From contig NZ_CP177144.1 of assembly GCF_050389775.1 (NCBI RefSeq), positions 3,906,001 to 3,970,000 of the forward strand: 64,000 nucleotides of DNA, read 5' to 3'. Each line of letters begins with the position of its first letter. Position 1 is the first letter of the stretch. Positions 17,236-26,256 of this stretch are shown here, in pieces. The notes beneath the pieces were generated by a model that was not told the DNA's origin, did not search any database, and saw only the letters and a program-made list of their open reading frames with translations. Source of the DNA: Marinibacterium sp050389775. GTDB taxonomy: Bacteria; Pseudomonadota; Alphaproteobacteria; Rhodobacterales; Rhodobacteraceae. Position numbers and translations under genes: made by a program.

Positions 17236-17251
17236 GTGACAGTTATGTCAC
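17236..17251. promoter_or_regulatory. GTGAC-N6-GTCAC palindrome upstream of degP
   Basis: GTGACAGTTATGTCAC is a 16-bp dyad overlapping the DUF2065 stop codon and about 130 bp before degP. It could be an operator for a separate degP promoter. No known stress-regulator consensus is matched with certainty. Confidence 0.35.
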
Positions 17252-17472
17252 ATGGCACCCGACCCGCCAAGCACTTGCGCCCCCATCTGGTGCGCCGCCC
17301 ACAGCAGGATCAGGCCCGAGACCACGGCCAGCAGGCCCAGCTGCCGGCGCGCGGGCACCGGCAGGCTGCGCAGCATGTCCAGCAGCCGTTCCAAAAGAGA
17401 AGGGGCCAGCCACCAGGCCAGCCCCTCGGTCACGAGCACCAATCCCATTGCGAGAAGGGTCGTTGCGATCAA
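17248..17472 (-). CDS. DUF2065 membrane protein
   Basis: 74 residues with two hydrophobic helices (LLAMGLVLVTEGLAWWLAPS and LGLLAVVSGLILLWAAHQMG), matching the DUF2065/YjeT family that commonly follows hflC. The function is unknown. The start codon is TTG and overlaps the hflC stop as TTGA, implying coupled translation. It is inner-membrane and probably part of the hfl operon. Confidence 0.9.
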   Translation of the reverse strand: MIATTLLAMGLVLVTEGLAWWLAPSLLERLLDMLRSLPVPARRQLGLLAVVSGLILLWAAHQMGAQVLGGSGAM

Positions 17473-18536
17473 TCGTTCACGCCCTCTTCGGCGTCCTCGA
17501 CCTCGTCGACGCGGAAGTTGTCGACATCGGTGTCAGCCTCTTCCTCGGCCTGGGTCGCGGCCTCGGTTTCCTCCAGCGCCTCTTCGGCGGCCTGCAGGTT
17601 GGCGTCCTGCTCGGCCTGCACATCGGCAGCCGGGCGCGGGGCGGTCGGCACGACATCGCGGCCGCCGGTCGGCGAACGCAGGTAGTCGAAGAACTCGCCG
17701 TCGGGCGACAGCACCAGCGAGGAATTCTCGCCACGCAGGGCCCGGGTATAGGCCGTCAGCGACCGGTAGAATTCAAAGAATTCCTGGTCGCGGCCGAACG
17801 CCTCGGCAAAGACCGCGTTCCGCTGGGCATCGGCCTCGCCTCGGATGATCTCGGCCTCGCGCCGCGCTTCCGAGGTCAGCTCGACAACGGTCCGGTCGGC
17901 CTGGGCGCGCACACGCTGGGCGGCCTCGTTACCGCGGGCACGTTCGTCGGTGGCCTCGCGTTCGCGTTCCGCCCGCATCCGTTCGAAGGTCGCTTCGAGG
18001 TTCTGCGTCGGCAGGTCGGTGCGCTTGAGCCGCACGTCGACGACCTGCAGGCCCAGGGCCTGGGCCTGGCCGACGGCGCCATCGCGGATGCGCACCATCA
18101 GGGCCGCCCGGTCCGAGCTGAGGATGTCGTCCGACGACACCGAGCCCAGCACTTCGCGGGTCTGCGCGCGCAGGATCGAATCGAGCCGGGCCGAAGCCAT
18201 CCGCACGGCGGTGTCGCCCGAGGCGCCGGTGGCCTCGCGGAACCGGTTCACATCCGCGATGCGGTAGCGCGCGAAGGCATCAACAACCAGCCGGCGGTCA
18301 TCCAGCGGGGTGACTTCCAGCGGATCGACATCCAGCGACAGGATGCGGTCGTCATAGCGGGCGACTTCCTGGATCAGCGGGATCTTGAAGGCCAGGCCCG
18401 GATCTTCCTTGATCGTCACGACACGGCCGAATTGCAGCACCAGCGCCTTTTCCCGTTCGTCGACGATAAAGATCGACGACAGGAAGGCAGCCACCACGAC
18501 AACGATGACGGGCAGGATATAGGTGGTCTTTTTCAT
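17469..18536 (-). CDS. hflC: HflC, membrane protease regulatory subunit
   Basis: 355 residues. An N-terminal membrane anchor (YILPVIVVVVAAFLSSIFIV) is followed by an SPFH/band-7 domain (FIVDEREKALVLQFGRV ... LSLDVDPLEVTPLDDRRLVVDAFARYRI). The coiled region is rich in EREREATDERARGNEAAQ. With HflK it forms a periplasmic-facing cage that controls FtsH. A long acidic C-terminal tail (EEALEETEAATQAEEEAD) is an extension compared with E. coli. Its start overlaps the hflK stop as TGATG. Confidence 0.96.
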   Translation of the reverse strand: MKKTTYILPVIVVVVAAFLSSIFIVDEREKALVLQFGRVVTIKEDPGLAFKIPLIQEVARYDDRILSLDVDPLEVTPLDDRRLVVDAFARYRIADVNRFREATGASGDTAVRMASARLDSILRAQTREVLGSVSSDDILSSDRAALMVRIRDGAVGQAQALGLQVVDVRLKRTDLPTQNLEATFERMRAEREREATDERARGNEAAQRVRAQADRTVVELTSEARREAEIIRGEADAQRNAVFAEAFGRDQEFFEFYRSLTAYTRALRGENSSLVLSPDGEFFDYLRSPTGGRDVVPTAPRPAADVQAEQDANLQAAEEALEETEAATQAEEEADTDVDNFRVDEVEDAEEGVND

Positions 18537-19726
18537 CAGTTGCCCTCCCCGCTGGTCTGGCGGCGGATTTCGTTCAGCGGCAGGTAGGGCACGACGCCCT
18601 GGCCCGATCCGCCCTGGTCATCGAGGATGACCTTGTCGACGTCGCCCAGCACCTGTTCCATGGTTTCCAGGTAGAGACGCTTGCGCGTGACCTCGGGTGC
18701 CTTGCGGTATTCCTCGAGCACGGCCTCGAAGCGGCTGGCTTCACCTTCGGCCTCGTTCACGACGCGCGCGCGATAGGCTTCGGCTTCTTCCAGCAACTGG
18801 GCGGCCTCGCCCCGGGCTTCGGCCAGCACGCGGTTGGCATAGGCATCGGCCACGTTCTGCAGGCGGTCGCGTTCCTGCTCGGCGGCCTGCACGTCGCGGA
18901 AGGCGTCGATGACCGGCGCCGGCGGATCGGCCTTGTCGAGGTTGACGCGGATGACGTTCATGCCGCTTTCATAGCTGTCCAGGGTCTGCTGGATCAGCTC
19001 GTGCAGACGGTCGGCAATGATGCCCCGGTCGCGGTTCAGGATCGGCGCCAGGTCGGACTGGGCGATGATCTCGCGCATGGCCGATTCGGACACCGCGTCG
19101 ATCGTCTGGTTGGGATCGCGCAGGTTGAACAGGAATTGCGCCGGATCCGAGATGTTCCAGACGACCTGGAAATCGATGTCGACGATGTTGGCATCGCCGG
19201 TCAGCATCAGCCCGGCCTCGTTGCCACGCGTGCCCGCGCCGATGTCCTCGGTGCGTTCGCGGGTCACCGGGATGACCTCGGCGGTGACAAAGGGCCAGGG
19301 CGCAAAGTTCAGGCCCGGATCGCCGATCTGGCTGAACCGGCCGAGGAACAGCTCGACCGATTGCTCGTCGGGCCGCACGGTATAAAAGCTGCCCAGGCCC
19401 CAGAGCACCACGGCCGCCAGGCCGCCCAGCAGCAACGTGCCGCGGGTGAAGGCCGGGCCGCCACCGCCGCCCGAGCCGCCCGAGCCCGCGCCCCGGCCAC
19501 CGCCGTTGCCGCGCCCGCCCATGAGCACGCGCAGCTGCTCCTGGCCTTTCTTCATCAGCTCGTCGATCTCGGGGATCGGCGGGTTGCCGTCACCACCGCC
19601 GGGCCGCCGGGGGCCACCGCCACCGTTGTTCCCGCCGTTGTTGTTGCCGCCGTTGCCGCTTCCGCGATTGCCGCCTCCCGAAGAGCCGCCCCCGCCCCCC
19701 CAGGGGCCGCCGTTGTTACCTGCCAT
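18536..19726 (-). CDS. hflK: HflK, membrane protease regulatory subunit
   Basis: 396 residues. Residues 1-80 are Gly/Asn-rich (GGGGSSGGGNRGSGNGGNNN). A transmembrane helix (GTLLLGGLAAVVLWGLGSFYTV) and an SPFH domain starting VRPDEQSVELFLGRF follow, then a coiled stalk (QAAEQERDRLQNVADAYANRV). It partners HflC to regulate FtsH in the inner membrane. The Gly/Asn-rich head is longer than in E. coli HflK. First gene of hflK-hflC-DUF2065-degP. Confidence 0.96.
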   Translation of the reverse strand: MAGNNGGPWGGGGGSSGGGNRGSGNGGNNNGGNNGGGGPRRPGGGDGNPPIPEIDELMKKGQEQLRVLMGGRGNGGGRGAGSGGSGGGGGPAFTRGTLLLGGLAAVVLWGLGSFYTVRPDEQSVELFLGRFSQIGDPGLNFAPWPFVTAEVIPVTRERTEDIGAGTRGNEAGLMLTGDANIVDIDFQVVWNISDPAQFLFNLRDPNQTIDAVSESAMREIIAQSDLAPILNRDRGIIADRLHELIQQTLDSYESGMNVIRVNLDKADPPAPVIDAFRDVQAAEQERDRLQNVADAYANRVLAEARGEAAQLLEEAEAYRARVVNEAEGEASRFEAVLEEYRKAPEVTRKRLYLETMEQVLGDVDKVILDDQGGSGQGVVPYLPLNEIRRQTSGEGN

Positions 19727-19789
19727 GCGTCGTTTCCCTCTCGCGCCGTCGTTCCGTCCGTCCCTGTTCCATGCAGCATTGCCGGAACA

Positions 19790-21247
19790 TCAGGACGACC
19801 GGGTCGGGCTTTTCATCGTCACGATTTCTTCCGACATTGTCGGGTGAACCGCAACCGTCCGGTCAAAATCTTCCTTGGTGGCACCCATCTTTACGGCCAC
19901 GCCGGCCAGCTGGATCATCTCGCCGGCGTCGGGCGCCACGATGTGGCAGCCCAGCACCTTGCGGCTGGCCTGCGAGACGATCAGCTTCATCATGACGCGG
20001 TCCGGCCGCCCCGCAAAGGCGGTTTGCATGGGTTTGAAGCTGGTCGAGTAGACCTCGATCGGCTCCTGTTCGCGGGCGGCCTCTTCCGACAGGCCCACCG
20101 TGCCCATCTCGGGCTGGGTGAAGACCGCGCTGGGGATCAGCTCGTGATCCACCGGCGTCGGGTTGCCCTTGAACACCGTTTCGACAAAGGCCATGCCCTC
20201 GCGGATGGCCACCGGGGTCAGGTTGACCCGGTCGGTGGCGTCGCCGATGGCATAGATCGAGGGCACGGCCGTCTGGCTGTAGGCGTCGACCTCGACCGCG
20301 CCGCCGCGGCCCAGGCTGACGCCGGCCTCTTCCAGGCCCATGTCCCCGGTATTGGGCGCCCGGCCGGTGGCAAAGAACACCAGGTCGAACACTTCTTCCT
20401 CGCCCTTGGTCGACCGCACCCAGACCGGGCCCGGCCCGCTGTCGCCGCCGGCCGACGGCTGGACGCGTGCCTCGGGCGGCAGCCCCATGCCGGCGTTCTC
20501 GGCGCTGACGTCGCCGGCGATCTCGGCGGCGGTGGCCCGGCGCATCTCGGCGATGTTGGTGCCCAGTTTCAGCCGCACGCCGTCATCGGTCATCTGTTCG
20601 GCGATCAGGCCCCGGGCCTCGTCATCGAAGCCGCGCAGGATCTGGGCGCCGCGGTAATATTGCGTGACCTCGACGCCGAGCCCGTTGAGGATGCAGGCGA
20701 ATTCGCAGGCGATATAGCCGCCGCCGACGATCAGGATGCGGCGGGGCAATTCGTCGAGGTGGAAGATGTCGTCCGACACGATGCCCAGCTCGGCATTGGG
20801 CAGGTCGGGCCGCACCGGCCGGCCGCCGGTGGCCACCAGGATATGCTTGGCGGTGAAAGTCTCGCCGGTCGAAAGCTCGACCGTATGGGCATCGCGCACC
20901 ACCGCCCGGGCGTCGAACTTGGTCACGCCGGAATTGTCGAGCAGCCGGCGATAGACGCCTTCCAGCCGGTCGAGCTCGGTGTCCAGCTTGGCGCGGAAAT
21001 CGGTCCAGCTGAAGGCGCCGCGTTCCATCTGCCAGCCATAGGCCCGGGCCTCGTCGGCCATCGGCGCATAGGTCGAGGCAAAGACCATCAGCTTCTTGGG
21101 CACGCAGCCGCGGATGACGCAGGTGCCGCCGTAGCGGTCCATCTCGGCCAGGGCCACCCGGGCCCCGGTGTCGCCCGCCGCCACCCGCGCGGCGCGCACG
21201 CCGCCCGAGCCGCCACCGATGACGAACAGATCGAAATCAAAACTCAT
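19790..21247 (-). CDS. gor: Glutathione-disulfide reductase
   Basis: 485 residues. FAD-binding VIGGGSGGVRAARVAA is followed by the redox disulfide GGTCVIRGCVPKKL (C43/C48). The NADPH-binding strand ILIVGGGYIACEFACIL and the dimer-interface HPTMSEE near the C-terminus complete the class I pyridine-nucleotide-disulfide oxidoreductase. It recycles GSSG to GSH in the cytosol. An insertion at about 258-275 (RVQPSAGGDSGPGPVWVRS) is Gly/Pro-rich and looks added. It lies 12 bp downstream of rpiA, so probably one operon. Confidence 0.96.
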   Translation of the reverse strand: MSFDFDLFVIGGGSGGVRAARVAAGDTGARVALAEMDRYGGTCVIRGCVPKKLMVFASTYAPMADEARAYGWQMERGAFSWTDFRAKLDTELDRLEGVYRRLLDNSGVTKFDARAVVRDAHTVELSTGETFTAKHILVATGGRPVRPDLPNAELGIVSDDIFHLDELPRRILIVGGGYIACEFACILNGLGVEVTQYYRGAQILRGFDDEARGLIAEQMTDDGVRLKLGTNIAEMRRATAAEIAGDVSAENAGMGLPPEARVQPSAGGDSGPGPVWVRSTKGEEEVFDLVFFATGRAPNTGDMGLEEAGVSLGRGGAVEVDAYSQTAVPSIYAIGDATDRVNLTPVAIREGMAFVETVFKGNPTPVDHELIPSAVFTQPEMGTVGLSEEAAREQEPIEVYSTSFKPMQTAFAGRPDRVMMKLIVSQASRKVLGCHIVAPDAGEMIQLAGVAVKMGATKEDFDRTVAVHPTMSEEIVTMKSPTRSS

Positions 21248-21259
21248 GGGATTACCCTT

Positions 21260-22048
21260 TCAGTCGGCGAGATCCGTGAACAGGTTTTCGGTCTCGACGA
21301 AATCCAGACGGTCATGTTCCACAGTGCCCTGGTTGATATCACGCGTTTCCACCCTGCCGTCGCCATAGCCGATGACGACCGTGTCACAGATATCGATGAA
21401 GAGCCCGTTTTCAACCACGCCGGGTATCTGGTTGAGCACGAGCGCCAGCTGGCGGGCATTGCCGATGCGCGACAGGTGCAGATCGAGGATGTGGTTGCCC
21501 TCGTCGGTGACATAGGGGACGTGTCCGTTCATGCGCAGCGTCGCGGCCCGGCCCAGCACGTCCATGGACACCAGGGTCTCTTCGATCAGGGCCTGGGTGG
21601 TCTGCCAGGCAAAGGGCACGACCTCGACCGGCAGGGGGAAGGCGCCCAGGGTTTCGACCTCTTTCGAGATGTCCGAGATGACAACCATGTGATCGGACGC
21701 GGTCGCGACGATCTTTTCCTGGAGCAGCGCCCCGCCGCCGCCCTTGATCAGGTTGAGATCGCTGTCGAATTCGTCGGCCCCGTCGATCGTCAGGTCGAGC
21801 CAGCGGGCCTCGTCGAGCGAGACGACGTTCAGGCCGACCCGGCGGGCCAGTTCGGCGGTGCGGGTCGAGGTCGGCACGCCACGGAATTTCAGCCCGTCCT
21901 CGCGGACCATCTCGCCCAGGCAGCGCACCAGCCAGGCGGCGGTGGAGCCGGTGCCCAGGCCCACGCGCATCCCGTCCTCGACCAGCTCGGCGGCGCGGCG
22001 GGCGGCGACGAACTTGGCCTTGTCGATGGGCGAGAGTTCTCCGGTCAT
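21260..22048 (-). CDS. rpiA: Ribose-5-phosphate isomerase A
   Basis: 262 residues from MTGELSPIDKAKFVAARRAA. Family motifs are GLGTGSTAAWLV (phosphate loop), TIDGADEFDSDLNLIKGGGGALLQEKI (catalytic Asp/Glu/Lys), and NGLFIDICDTVVIG near the end. It interconverts ribose-5-P and ribulose-5-P in the pentose phosphate pathway. An upstream in-frame ATG adds 14 residues but is not family-like. It is the first gene of rpiA-gor. Confidence 0.96.
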   Translation of the reverse strand: MTGELSPIDKAKFVAARRAAELVEDGMRVGLGTGSTAAWLVRCLGEMVREDGLKFRGVPTSTRTAELARRVGLNVVSLDEARWLDLTIDGADEFDSDLNLIKGGGGALLQEKIVATASDHMVVISDISKEVETLGAFPLPVEVVPFAWQTTQALIEETLVSMDVLGRAATLRMNGHVPYVTDEGNHILDLHLSRIGNARQLALVLNQIPGVVENGLFIDICDTVVIGYGDGRVETRDINQGTVEHDRLDFVETENLFTDLAD

Positions 22049-22170
22049 GGGATGGCATCCTCCTGGGCGGTTTCGACCCGTTATAGGCAAGTCCGGCCCC
22101 GGGGGCGAGAGGCCGTGGCCGCCGGTGCCGCGTCAATTGGCAGCGTGGCGCAGGCGGGCCGGCGGCAGGC

Positions 22171-22194
22171 CGGGTATTTGGGCCAAGAAGAAGA
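22171..22194 (+). repeat. Recurrent intergenic motif (copy 2)
   Basis: CGGGTATTTGGGCCAAGAAG plus AAGA, in the divergent rpiA/GST interval. Same core as the copies at 6641, 45005 and 53949. Confidence 0.55.
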
Positions 22195-22270
22195 TGCAGG
22201 TTGCGAAAACCGGCGATGGCTGGTCGTTTCCGGGCGGGCGGGCCGGTGATCCGCGCGCAAGGAGTGAGCC

Positions 22271-22966
22271 ATGACCTATGTTCTGCATTACGCCCCGGAC
22301 AATGCCTCGCTGATCCTGCGCCTGGCGCTGGAAGAGCTGGGCCAGCCCTATCGGACCGAGCTGGTGGACCGGGGAGCCAAGGCGCAGCGCAGCGCGGCCT
22401 ACCTGGCGCTGAACCCGGCCGGGCGCATCCCGACGCTGGAGGCGCCCGACGGGGTGGTGTCGGAAACCGGGGCGGCGCTGGTCTGGCTGGCCGAGCGCCA
22501 TGGCGGGCTGTTGCCCGGGGCCGGCGATCCGGCCCGGGGCGCGGCGCTGAACTGGCTGTTCTTCATTGCCAACACGCTGCATCCCGAGGTGATCCAGACG
22601 TTCTATACCCCGCGCTACGGGCCGGAAGCGGCCTGGCCCGAGATGCGCGCGGCGCTGAAGGGGCGTATCGGGCGCCACCTGGAAGTGCTGGAGACCGAGG
22701 CCGTCGGGCGCTGCGGCGGCTGGTTCTGCGGGGCCGAGCCTTCGGCGCTGGATCTCTACGTGGCGGGCATCCTGCGCTGGCTGCAGATCTATGGTGCCGC
22801 CGTGCCGGGCTGGCCCGACCTGGCCGCCCTGCCCCGGCTAATGGACATGTGCGCCCGGCTGGAGACCCGGCCGAGCTGTGCCGCCCTGGCCCGGGCCGAG
22901 GGCATGGGCGCCCGGCCCTTCACCGCGCCCGAACCGCCGCAACCGCCCGAAGGGAGGGCCCTCTGA
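22271..22966 (+). CDS. Glutathione S-transferase family protein
   Basis: 231 residues. The N-terminal thioredoxin-like domain (TYVLHYAPDNASLILRLALEELG) has the GSH-binding NPAGRIPTLEAPDG and SETGAALVWLAE. A helical C-terminal domain has PSALDLYVAGILRW. The residue at the usual Ser/Tyr/Cys position is Ala/Asp-flanked Ser, so catalytic type is unclear. It is probably a cytosolic detoxification or thiol-transfer enzyme. ATG sdaA begins two bases after its stop, so they are co-transcribed. Confidence 0.9.
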   Translation: MTYVLHYAPDNASLILRLALEELGQPYRTELVDRGAKAQRSAAYLALNPAGRIPTLEAPDGVVSETGAALVWLAERHGGLLPGAGDPARGAALNWLFFIANTLHPEVIQTFYTPRYGPEAAWPEMRAALKGRIGRHLEVLETEAVGRCGGWFCGAEPSALDLYVAGILRWLQIYGAAVPGWPDLAALPRLMDMCARLETRPSCAALARAEGMGARPFTAPEPPQPPEGRAL

Positions 22967-22967
22967 G

Positions 22968-24341
22968 ATGTTCCTGTCCGTCTTCGACATGTTCAAGGTG
23001 GGCGTCGGCCCGTCCTCGTCCCACACCATGGGCCCGATGGTGGCCGCCGCGCGGTTCCTCGATCTGATGCGCGGCTCGCCCTTCCGCTTCGCCGGGCTGC
23101 GGGCCTCGTTGCATGGGTCGCTGGCCTTTACCGGAGTCGGACATGCCACCGACCGGGCGGTGATCCTGGGCCTGGCGGGCTTTGCGCCCGAGACCTTCGA
23201 TGCCGGGCGGGCCGAGGCCGCGCTGGCACGGATTGCCGAGACCGGACAGGTGACGCCCGAGGGGCTGGGCGCGCTGGCCTTCGCCCCGGCGACCGACCTG
23301 GTCTTTGATTTTGACCGGGCGCTGCCGGGCCATGCCAACGGCATGATCCTGATGGCCACCGATGCCCAGGGCGATGTCACCCTGTCGGAGACCTATTATT
23401 CCGTTGGCGGCGGCTTTGTGCTGACCGAGGCCGAGCTGGCCGCGGGCAAGGACAGCGCCGAGGGCGCGCCGGTGCCCTTTCCATTCAAGACGGCCGCCGA
23501 GATGCTGGACATGTGCCGGGAGAGCGGGCGCAGCGTGGCCGACCTGAAGCGGGCCAATGAACGCTCGCGCCGGCCGGCGGGCGAGATCGACCGGGGCGTG
23601 GCACGGATCTGGGAGGTGATGAGCGGGTGCATCGACCGGGGGCTGGCCACCGACGGCACCCTGCCCGGCGGGCTGAACGTGCGGCGCCGGGCGCGCAAGA
23701 TCCACGAGGCGCTGCTGGCCGAACGGGGCATGAACCTGGCCCCGCCACATACGATCAACGACTGGATGTCGGTCTATGCCATGGCCGTGAACGAAGAGAA
23801 CGCGGCCGGCGGCCAGGTGGTGACGGCGCCGACCAACGGGGCGGCGGGCGTGGTGCCGGCGGTGATCCGGTACTGGCTGGACCACGTGCCCGGGGCGACG
23901 ACGACGAAGGTCGACGATTTCCTGCTGACCGCCGCGGCGATCGGCGGGCTGGTCAAGTACAACGCGTCGATCAGCGGGGCCGAGGCGGGATGCCAGGCCG
24001 AGGTGGGCAGCGCGGCGGCGATGGCCGCGGCCGGGCTTTGCGCGGTGATGGGCGGCACGCCGGAACAGGTGGAAAACGCCGCCGAGATCGCGCTGGAGCA
24101 CCACCTGGGCATGACCTGCGACCCGGTGAAGGGGCTGGTGCAGGTGCCCTGCATCGAGCGCAACGGGCTGGGGGCGATCAAGGCCGTGTCGGCGGCCAGC
24201 CTGGCCCTGCGCGGCGACGGGGCGCATATGGTGCCGCTGGATGCCTGTATCGAGACCATGCGCCAGACCGGCCACGACATGCACGAGAAGTACAAGGAAA
24301 CCTCGCTGGGCGGGCTGGCCGTGAACGTGCCGAATTGCTGA
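22968..24341 (+). CDS. sdaA: L-serine ammonia-lyase, single-chain [4Fe-4S] type
   Basis: 457 residues. The beta-like half starts MFLSVFDMFKVGVGPSSSHT (SSSHT motif) and the alpha-like half has PTNGAAGVVPAVI and SGAEAGCQAEVGSA. Cluster cysteines are in GCQAE, GMTCDP and VPCIERN. It converts L-serine to pyruvate and ammonia; the enzyme is oxygen-sensitive and cytosolic. The length is typical of the single-chain form. It follows the GST gene with only one base between stop and start. Confidence 0.96.
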   Translation: MFLSVFDMFKVGVGPSSSHTMGPMVAAARFLDLMRGSPFRFAGLRASLHGSLAFTGVGHATDRAVILGLAGFAPETFDAGRAEAALARIAETGQVTPEGLGALAFAPATDLVFDFDRALPGHANGMILMATDAQGDVTLSETYYSVGGGFVLTEAELAAGKDSAEGAPVPFPFKTAAEMLDMCRESGRSVADLKRANERSRRPAGEIDRGVARIWEVMSGCIDRGLATDGTLPGGLNVRRRARKIHEALLAERGMNLAPPHTINDWMSVYAMAVNEENAAGGQVVTAPTNGAAGVVPAVIRYWLDHVPGATTTKVDDFLLTAAAIGGLVKYNASISGAEAGCQAEVGSAAAMAAAGLCAVMGGTPEQVENAAEIALEHHLGMTCDPVKGLVQVPCIERNGLGAIKAVSAASLALRGDGAHMVPLDACIETMRQTGHDMHEKYKETSLGGLAVNVPNC

Positions 24342-24510
24342 GGACCGGGCGCTGGGTTCAAGCGCGGGCGCGGTGCCCCGGGGCGGCAGCCCGGTCGGCG
24401 GCGCAGGTCGTGAGGCCACCGGGCGCGTGTGGAAGACCGCAACCGGAGCGCGGGCGCCGGGCCGCGCCGTGAGGCTTGCGCCGGGGGCGGCCGGTTCCTA
24501 GGGTCGCGCC

Positions 24511-25455
24511 ATGTCGACCGACCGGCCCGTGCTGGGCATTCTCCTGATGCTGGGATTTTGCGTTGTCGCCCCGCTGGGCGACGCGGTGACCAAGCTGTTG
24601 GGCGGCCATATCGGCATCCTCCACCTGCTGCTCGTGCGCTTCGCCCTGCAGGCCCTGCTGCTCTGGCCGCTGGTGCTGGCCACCGGCCGGGCCTGGCGGA
24701 TGTCGGGCCGGGTGCTGGGCCTGGCCTGGCTGCGCACCCTGCTGCACATGGCCGGCATCGGGGCGATGTTCGCCGCCCTGCAGTACATGCCCCTGGCCGA
24801 TGCAGTGGCCATTGCCTTTGTCATGCCCTTCATCATGCTGCTGCTCGGGCGTTACGTGCTGGGCGAAGAGGTCGGCCCGCGGCGGATGTGGGCCTGTGCC
24901 GTGGGTTTCCTGGGCACCCTGCTGGTCATCCAGCCCAGCTTTGTCGAGGTTGGCTGGTACGCCCTGCTGCCCCTGGGCGTGGCCGTCAACTTTGCCTTTT
25001 TCATGCTGGTCACCCGCAGCATTGCCCGCGACACCGACCCGATCGGCCTGCAGGCCGTCAACGGGCTGATGGCCACGGCGCTGATCCTGCCCCTGGCCGT
25101 GGTCCTGCATGGCGCCGGCTGGCTGCGCTTTGATCCGGCCACGCTGGCCGGCCCGGTGCCCGCCCTGCTGGTGCTGCTGGGCGTGATGGGCACCTCGGCC
25201 CACCTGCTGATGACCTGGTCGCTGCGCTTTGCCCCGGCGGCCACCCTGGCGCCGATGCAATACCTGGAAATCCCCGTGGCCACGGTGACCGGACTGGTCA
25301 TCTTCGGCGATCTGCCCGATGCCCTGGCCGGCGCGGGCATCGCCCTGACCGTCGGCGCCGGACTTTATGTCGTGCTGCGCGAACAGGCTCTGCAGCGCCG
25401 GGCCCGGCGCATGGTCGACCGGGCAGCCGGGCCTATGGGCGATGCAGCGCCCTGA
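24511..25455 (+). CDS. EamA/DMT-family transporter
   Basis: 314 residues with ten predicted membrane helices in two EamA repeats. The first ends at GFLGTLLVIQPSF and the second at LEIPVATVTGLVIFGDLPDALAGAGIALTVGAGLYV. It is probably an inner-membrane metabolite exporter; the substrate is unknown. It is not close in sequence to the EamA protein at 5690. Its last 23 bp overlap the convergent thiamine diphosphokinase gene. Confidence 0.9.
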   Translation: MSTDRPVLGILLMLGFCVVAPLGDAVTKLLGGHIGILHLLLVRFALQALLLWPLVLATGRAWRMSGRVLGLAWLRTLLHMAGIGAMFAALQYMPLADAVAIAFVMPFIMLLLGRYVLGEEVGPRRMWACAVGFLGTLLVIQPSFVEVGWYALLPLGVAVNFAFFMLVTRSIARDTDPIGLQAVNGLMATALILPLAVVLHGAGWLRFDPATLAGPVPALLVLLGVMGTSAHLLMTWSLRFAPAATLAPMQYLEIPVATVTGLVIFGDLPDALAGAGIALTVGAGLYVVLREQALQRRARRMVDRAAGPMGDAAP

Positions 25456-26101
25456 TCACCAGGTCCAGGCAATGGCGCGGCAGGATGACCAGCATCCCCG
25501 GCCCGTCGACCTCCAGCGTCACCGGCCCTTCGGCCCGGTTCGACGTGCCGACCCGGCCGTCGGGCGCCATGTCGAGCCCGTCGATCGGCCAGCGCAGGCC
25601 CGTCGACCGGCCCCGCACCGGGCTCAGCGGAAAGAGCGAGACAACCTCGCCCGCCGCCAGCGGCAGGGCCAGCCCGGACGCCGGCGCGGCCAGGATGACC
25701 TCCTCGGCGCCCAGCAGGACGCAGGGCGCCCCCCCGGCCCGGCGGACCAGCACGTTGAGCACCGACAGCTGGTGATCGACCCGCGCGCCCAGAAAGCCCA
25801 CGGCCAGGACCAGCGGCGCATCGATGCTGCGCAGGGCCTTGTCGAAATCGGTGCTTTCCTGCTCGGTGATGTGGTGCAGCCTTTCGGCCGGCAGCCGCGC
25901 CCGGGCGGCGTCGGACAGGCTGTCGAAATCGCCGATCACGGCCTGCGGAACATGACCTTGCGCCAGCGCCACATCGGCGCCACTATCGGCGGCAACCAGG
26001 ACTGGCGCATGGGCCAGGGCCAGGTCGAGATCCTCGGCCTGGACGTCTCCGCCCCCGATGAGGGTGACGGGGGACCCTGAGGTGACGATTGCTTTGTTCA
26101 T
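25433..26101 (-). CDS. Thiamine diphosphokinase
   Basis: 222 residues. Family motifs are VAADSGADVAL, VIGDFDSLSD (nucleotide/Mg), EQESTDFDKALR and GFLGARVDHQLSVLNVL, with a C-terminal thiamine-binding beta domain. It makes thiamine diphosphate from thiamine and ATP. The start ATG 26101 is inside a 24-bp tandem duplication, which also creates a five-codon upstream frame. No TPP riboswitch is seen. Confidence 0.93.
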   Translation of the reverse strand: MNKAIVTSGSPVTLIGGGDVQAEDLDLALAHAPVLVAADSGADVALAQGHVPQAVIGDFDSLSDAARARLPAERLHHITEQESTDFDKALRSIDAPLVLAVGFLGARVDHQLSVLNVLVRRAGGAPCVLLGAEEVILAAPASGLALPLAAGEVVSLFPLSPVRGRSTGLRWPIDGLDMAPDGRVGTSNRAEGPVTLEVDGPGMLVILPRHCLDLVIRALHRP

Positions 26102-26143
26102 GGTGCCTTAACGCCGGTTGTTCATGGGGCCTTAATGCCGATT
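26096..26143. repeat. 24-bp tandem duplication at the thiamine diphosphokinase start
   Basis: Units 26096-26119 and 26120-26143 are identical except for three positions and share GTTCATGG.GCCTTAA.GCC. Each carries, on the minus strand, TTAAGGC.CCATGAAC, that is a start codon with the same weak ribosome site. The extra copy gives ATG AAC AAC CGG CGT TAA just upstream of the real start. Confidence 0.85.
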
Positions 26144-26256
26144 TCGGGGACTGGACACAATCTCGCCACGAAATGATACGCATATCGGCACAGATTCGAT
26201 CCGCTCCCGCCGCGAGTGTCTTGGTAAACAGGCGTCCATAGAGAGAGGACGAGCAC

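Noticed and set aside
19001..22249. A 1082-codon plus-strand frame across hflK, gor and rpiA
   Set aside because: It spans three well-identified minus-strand genes and their gaps, and its product is His/Gly/Arg-rich with no family motif. It is a composition shadow.
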